Made by a program: the position numbers and the translations under genes | Notes under the pieces: model-generated | The model's database searches: none | Seen by the model: the letters and a program-made list of their open reading frames with translations, nothing else | What the model was told of the DNA's origin: nothing | In this document: in pieces, positions 62,301-64,000 of the stretch | How positions within the stretch are numbered: position 1 is the first letter of the stretch | Layout of the letters: each line of letters opens with the position of its first letter | Assembly: GCA_002099365.1 (NCBI GenBank) | Contig: MSED01000009.1 | Location: forward strand, 744,001-808,000 | Source of the DNA: Phialophora verrucosa | Taxonomy: Eukaryota; Ascomycota; Eurotiomycetes; Chaetothyriales; Herpotrichiellaceae | Direction: 5' to 3' | Length of the DNA stretch: 64,000 nucleotides

Positions 62301-63166
62301 AGAGGCAAACGGACCTCAGGACACAGTTCTCGCGGGCTTTGGACCAAAAGGTCAGCTTGCCGGTGGTTGAAACAGATCATTCCCCCACTGTGCCCGGCTC
62401 AGAATCAATGACGGAACAAATGGCAGAGTTGGACCTCAATTTGCCAGGCGAAACCGAGGACGCAAAGGTCGTTCAGGCGACCGAGACATTTGCTGCATCA
62501 CAAGCGAGCCATAACGCACAAATGGCACTCCATGATCCTATCATGGCTTTGCGGACCCCTAGGAATCATGTGAGCGAGGGCGATGCCTTTCCCTTTCCAA
62601 TGCACGCCCAGGAAGACTCGAGAATGCGTCGTGAGAGCGACCGAAGGCTAAGCCCCCTCGAAAACCTAAGTGACGGAGTCACTCCCAGGTCGGAATCTCT
62701 GGGTAATTCGCAATCTCCAATGCCGAAACCCGCTCTGAACAAGACCGATCCCCGCGTTCTACTCGTCGACGATAACAAAATCAACCTGAGGTTACTTGAG
62801 ACGTTTCTGAAGAACAAACGGAGATATGGCACCGTCGAACAAGCCGAAAATGGCCAGCAAGCGGTGGACGCGGTGAAAGCAGCCAAAGAACCCTTCGATA
62901 TTATTTTCATGGATATATCAATGCCTGTCATGGATGGCTTCGAAGCAACTCGCTCTATCCGCGAACTTGAGGATGGGAATGGCACCAAGCCTGGCGCAAT
63001 GATTATTGCTTTGACTGGACTCGCAAGCGCTAGGGACCAAGGCGAGGTGTTCAACAGTGGATGCGATATATATATGACAAAGCCCGTGAGCTTCAAAGAA
63101 GTGGGCAAGCTCCTGAATAACTGGGAAGCCCATCGAAACAATAACGCGACGTCCGGACCAGACTGA
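59360..63166 (+). CDS. GAF-domain hybrid histidine kinase with C-terminal receiver
   Basis: Single exon, 1268 residues (ATG at 59360, or 59363). Order: a GAF domain (about 60-235, with YYRFYAGIPIRTRDGINIGSLAVMD), a second GAF-like region (about 320-530, ANLLRECLGNLGEDGAVVF), then HisKA with SHEMRSPLHG (phospho-His about 547), HATPase with N box IIMNLTGNAIKYTN (about 715-730), G1 VADTGKGIS and G2 GTGLGLSIV (about 790-800), and a receiver (about 1133-1255) starting VLLVDDNKINLRLL with acceptor Asp about 1185 (IIFMDISMP) and a conserved TKP Lys. Region about 855-985 looks like an additional degenerate receiver. Such kinases feed phosphate through an HPt protein to response regulators controlling stress or morphogenesis. 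No transmembrane segment, so a cytosolic sensor. All catalytic motifs are intact. Confidence 0.92.
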   Translation: MMAVLPEVRAVSPQRTEYEVDDARRAREFYHYFQPDNLVQPHLRRRPSILEISSSEVPDLSRALSPIAQLTALRLNCRKTMINVMDRDVMYFLSEATKISTEQGEATYEFIEDPIFLACSSLPLKGRICELTLRLDNSEDAAPLPMFVINDLTQSQFANMEIIAGPPYYRFYAGIPIRTRDGINIGSLAVMDTRARPKGLTPAEQSFLATTAGQIMLFLETNRQAIEGRQSRRMAEGLEAFIAGRKSIHEDKTGYTLLRKRSKTTYGLAAALDGDSSPPPAKPFGLNAVALENADDVSTSGQSSETEDAPASVETDSESRTHTKTFGRAANLLRECLGNLGEDGAVVFLNIGSSFNELRRKRGATFVNNGGAMNGGVQRSVAKPSVVAYSTHTNNLIPERGTDEKLRIMEGEMLKDLIGRYPGGRLFTFDASASSSSEDDTNLSKRYRRMSDQPLRHSRRKQMELSALHAMFPAAGQVLFTPLWDATTGSFAYACFVATAVETRSFNPSIELPFLNSFCNTLMGECSRLDTILADKQKSDFVGTISHEMRSPLHGLLASVEFLAETELSSFQRSLISTVDSCGRTLLDTINHVLDFSKINSFQKHWQASNKKHSHGSRRYTYLGPENTSKPISHGAPALLQLLGVVDVSAVLEEVVDGLVLGHTYTSGLDLTDMSRESRGRGKTVDSEQPHSDPVKITLDVQKADWTFLTQPGAVRRIIMNLTGNAIKYTNQGSINVRLQLLDAQEDGNGESMVLTVADTGKGISQEFLNSKLFVPFAQENALAPGTGLGLSIVRSIVLMLGGTIDVRSKVQEGTTVEVTLPVKRPLPGQMSTQTTPYSDGAAGANSTGGSSVDNSLLSLRDQWSDATVTLWQSEPQTESRLRRIVRSYVQDWYGLQFVDQRLCDSSSAVIVEEEDLEPLLKRLATTPGRRPPLVVMCSVFSRHSAALVQSLETRICSAVEFVSEPCGPHKLARSIRLALERQTDLRTQFSRALDQKVSLPVVETDHSPTVPGSESMTEQMAELDLNLPGETEDAKVVQATETFAASQASHNAQMALHDPIMALRTPRNHVSEGDAFPFPMHAQEDSRMRRESDRRLSPLENLSDGVTPRSESLGNSQSPMPKPALNKTDPRVLLVDDNKINLRLLETFLKNKRRYGTVEQAENGQQAVDAVKAAKEPFDIIFMDISMPVMDGFEATRSIRELEDGNGTKPGAMIIALTGLASARDQGEVFNSGCDIYMTKPVSFKEVGKLLNNWEAHRNNNATSGPD

Positions 63167-64000
63167 AAGCTAACGCGACGGGAAAACACACTGGGTCTCA
63201 CCTAAGACCCTTTACCACGACCTAAAGACCTCTCAAGGTATCTGATACGAGGTGGCCATCAGCCGCGTGGGCAGGTCAAAGATCGCCAACGGCGCATATC
63301 TTTAAAGACCACCGAGCTATCAGCTATACTGTGGGTATGGAAGTTGCACCACTTCTGAGAAGTCTCTGTGTCGGCGACCGTGCCGTGTAGACTCAGTTTC
63401 GTGGAGCACAACTACAGCGTAGGTTTTCCGAACTAGCACGCTTCGCTTACAGTCAGACACTCGAGCAGATTGCGTTGCGATATGGTTTGATGTTTGCTAG
63501 ATCACGATGTACATGGGTTCCTGGGAGGAGGAGAATTTACATGATGGCGCTAGATGATACCCGACGAAGCTCCATGCATGATTGCCTGGAGCAGAGAAGC
63601 CTTGACACGAATATACAGTATAATCAAGGACGCTTGTCCGAACTTGAACATTACAATTTTTCGTTCGTGCCCGAATCGGTCACGTCGTACTGTAGCCCCC
63701 TCGCTCCCTCCAATCGAGCCTTGCCAAACACTCAAGCGATGCCTCTCCTCTCAGCTCAGCATGAACAGCCGCTCCCAAACCCAAATCCAAACCATGGTTC
63801 CATCACGCGACGATCTCGGCCCGATGCTCATATCACCAGGCCCGAGAATGGAGTAGTTGTATGACCTGCCCAGACGGTCGGGAGGCACGAGGCAAGCCGG
63901 CTCTACCGGTTACGATAACTCTAGAGAAATTGGGGAAAAGGGCCCTTCGCTACTTAGCATGGGCGAAAGATAGTCAAGATGTCGCAAGGAAGGGGAGGGG
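63167..64000. other. Spacer to window end
   Basis: 834 bp with no gene supported; a plus frame at 63475-63864 lacks domain or start context. Confidence 0.55.

Overview
This window is nuclear DNA from a filamentous ascomycete (Pezizomycotina). The evidence is short spliceosomal introns (mostly 50-100 nt, GT...AG, CTGAC/CTAAC-like branch sites), Zn(II)2Cys6 regulators, a HET-domain protein, a fasciclin surface protein, a hybrid histidine kinase, and fungal forms of Nur1, Lunapark, Got1, Nog1 and Afg2. I could not fix the class or genus. There is no bacterial-style operon, CRISPR array, rRNA or convincing tRNA. Genes below are placed by homology recalled from family knowledge and by joining exons by eye. 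No search was run.

Left part (0-14.2 kb): the 3' end of a nitronate monooxygenase gene, a decayed patatin-like phospholipase region, a membrane-anchored FAS1 protein, an NmrA-like oxidoreductase, the AAA+ ATPase Afg2 with an unusually eroded D1 domain, the divergent ER/Golgi pair Lunapark (LNP1) and GOT1, and a large Zn(II)2Cys6 transcription factor.

14.2-25.2 kb: a block of six single-exon minus-strand genes for helical or charged proteins that I cannot assign to any family, separated by long spacers and including a 16-bp minisatellite. Two of them share short motifs and may be paralogs. This is the best candidate for something undescribed.

25.4-46.9 kb is mostly housekeeping: a zinc-type alcohol dehydrogenase-like oxidoreductase, NOG1 (ribosome biogenesis), a GNAT acetyltransferase, mitochondrial dihydroorotate dehydrogenase, a HET-domain protein, an uncharacterised protein of unclear exon structure, a 1162-residue disordered protein with a hydrophobic C terminus, nuclear rim protein NUR1, and V-ATPase subunit F (VMA7). 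VMA7 contains a 51-nt intron with no stop codon that is easily misread as exon.

46.9-56.2 kb is a decaying accessory stretch: a DUF1275 membrane protein gene with a GC-AG intron and a one-base frameshift, an intact secreted alpha/beta hydrolase, a divergent Zn(II)2Cys6 regulator with three independent lesions, and a GNAT acetyltransferase. The right end returns to core genes: convergent OXPHOS genes (complex III QCR10 and complex I NDUFA5/NUO-32 type) and a 1268-residue hybrid histidine kinase with an extra receiver-like region.
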